DNA of 64,000 nucleotides, taken from contig JAEURX010000025.1 in the NCBI GenBank assembly GCA_016788885.1, forward strand, positions 62,001 to 126,000, given 5' to 3'. The position numbers and the translations under genes are program-made. Positions 63,283 through 64,000 of the stretch are shown here, piece by piece. Numbering within the stretch: the stretch's first letter is position 1; every line of letters begins with the position of its first letter. The notes under the pieces are model-generated. The model was not told where the DNA came from. It saw only the letters and a list, made by a program, of their open reading frames with translations, and did not search any database. This DNA comes from Nitrospira sp. GTDB lineage: Bacteria > Nitrospirota > Nitrospiria > Nitrospirales > Nitrospiraceae.

Positions 63283-64000
63283 GCCGCCACCGTCACCGCC
63301 ACGCGGTCCCATCCACTCCACAAAAATCCTCCGGGATTCCACGAACTGGTTGCCGGCTGTTGTTCACCCCGTGCATCCGTGGCGCGGCAGAGCAGAGCCG
63401 TGGGGCCGACCGTCCTGGGAGTCCACACATATTGCCACTGCCGCCAGGCATAGGGTTGTCCCTCTCCGAGTAACCGGGCTTGCTCCCAGGTCTTTCCGTC
63501 ATCACAGGATACTTCGACGTGCGCCACGGCGAACTCACCGGCCCAGGCTACCCCTTGAACGGTCACGGGTCCTTTCCTCACCGTATCACCCTCACCCGGC
63601 GCGGCGATCAGCGACTTCACCGGCATCTGTTCGACCGGCACCATCACGGTCCCCGGCAATCCGGATCCCGGCTGGATCGATGTCTCCGGCATGCGATAGG
63701 CCTGCTGCATATAGTAGCCGGGTGTTTCATCGGCCCGTACCGTGAGCTCCGTCAACCATTTCATGCAGGATTCCGCCATCCAACCTGGAGTGATGACCCG
63801 GAGCGGCGCACCATGCAAGAGCGGCAACGGACGACCATTCATTTCAAAGGCGAGGAGCGTATCGGGATGAAGCGCCTTGGCGATGGGAATACTTCTCGTG
63901 AACAGAGGCACGGTAGGAAGAGCGGGACGATCGGCGCCCTGCATCTGAACGTGGACGCCCTGGGGTTTCACACCGGCGCGCTCCAGCACATCGCGCAACC
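63279..64000 (-). CDS. Sulfite-oxidase-family molybdoenzyme, C-terminal part (truncated by window edge)
   Basis: About 240 residues of the C-terminal region; the frame is open to the right edge. It contains the end of the Mo-cofactor domain (LLHGAPLRVITPGWMAESCMKW) and the dimerisation domain (VTVQGVAWAGEFAVAHVEVS, WRQWQYVWTPRTVGPTALLC). This is the SUOX/SorA pattern of periplasmic sulfite dehydrogenases, but nitrate-reductase-like and other members share it, and the substrate is not proved. The catalytic Cys lies outside the window. It is co-directional and coupled with dihaem and tetrahaem cytochrome genes. Confidence 0.82.
   Translation of the reverse strand, partial: LRDVLERAGVKPQGVHVQMQGADRPALPTVPLFTRSIPIAKALHPDTLLAFEMNGRPLPLLHGAPLRVITPGWMAESCMKWLTELTVRADETPGYYMQQAYRMPETSIQPGSGLPGTVMVPVEQMPVKSLIAAPGEGDTVRKGPVTVQGVAWAGEFAVAHVEVSCDDGKTWEQARLLGEGQPYAWRQWQYVWTPRTVGPTALLCRATDARGEQQPATSSWNPGGFLWSGWDRVAVTVAA

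Overview
The window is GC-rich, gene-dense bacterial chromosome of an autotroph-like, cytochrome-rich Gram-negative. It encodes at least ten c-type cytochrome or CxxCH proteins, a three-gene 2-oxoacid:ferredoxin oxidoreductase, a partial sulfite-oxidase-type molybdoenzyme with cytochrome partners, outer-membrane and lipid-transport proteins, and many Usp, CBS and sHsp stress proteins. This content most resembles Nitrospira (Nitrospirota, nitrite oxidisers and comammox). That placement is inferred from gene content only; no rRNA or tRNA gene was seen. No intact mobile element and no CRISPR array was recognised.

Layout. 1-7.5 kb (+): C-terminal part of a Lon-like protease, FmdB zinc ribbon, small cytochrome c, NAD salvage pair pncA-pncB, an exported pentapeptide-repeat protein, a small exported protein and an MFS transporter. 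7.6-15.1 kb: a stress and ion block with three CBS-domain proteins, a double Usp overlapping a P2-type cation ATPase, and TerC. 15.1-21 kb (-): Slp lipoprotein, methyltransferase, SHOCT lipoprotein, a fused haem-porin with the layout of Cyc2 next to a cupredoxin-like protein, and an O-methyltransferase. 21-27.7 kb: small genes including two 56/57-residue Cys-motif mini-proteins paired with two tandem DUF2238 membrane proteins, another CBS protein, a cytochrome c, a PEBP protein and a diaminopimelate-dehydrogenase-like enzyme. 28-31.5 kb (+): a lipoprotein fused in frame to MlaC, then a two-gene TIR-like/TPR module whose partners share a glycine-rich adaptor-like motif. 31.5-38.6 kb (-): exported protein, malic enzyme, PolX, zinc ribbon, cyclic-2,3-diphosphoglycerate-synthetase-like GTPase, plus two possible gene remnants. 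38.8-44.8 kb (+): acetyl-CoA synthetase, pyruvate dehydrogenase E1a, E1b and E2, acyl carrier protein and a nucleotidyltransferase, with several 4-base overlaps. 45.4-52.1 kb (+): Hsp20, mini membrane protein, phosphoribosyltransferase, zinc ribbon, NTF2-like protein, double Usp, cytochrome c and a GNAT/acyl-CoA-ligase fusion of the Pat type. 52.1-64 kb (-): a ten-gene coupled operon (YtxH, OFOR gamma-delta, alpha, beta, cytochrome c'-like lipoprotein, hemerythrin, dihaem c, membrane dihaem b, pentahaem c, unknown). Upstream of it lie a cytochrome c, PPK2, DsrE, a tetrahaem c, a dihaem c and the truncated sulfite oxidase.

How it fits together. The carbon genes converge on acetyl-CoA and pyruvate (Acs, PDH, OFOR, malic enzyme), with a Pat-like acetyltransferase as a candidate regulator of Acs. 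The redox genes suggest several periplasmic electron routes. The Usp, CBS, sHsp, PPK2, Lon and ATPase genes suggest a low-energy or low-oxygen survival set. The strongest candidates for undescribed biology are the OFOR-hemerythrin-cytochrome b/c operon and the TIR-like/TPR module; the mini-protein/DUF2238 pair and the haem-porin/cupredoxin pair come next.
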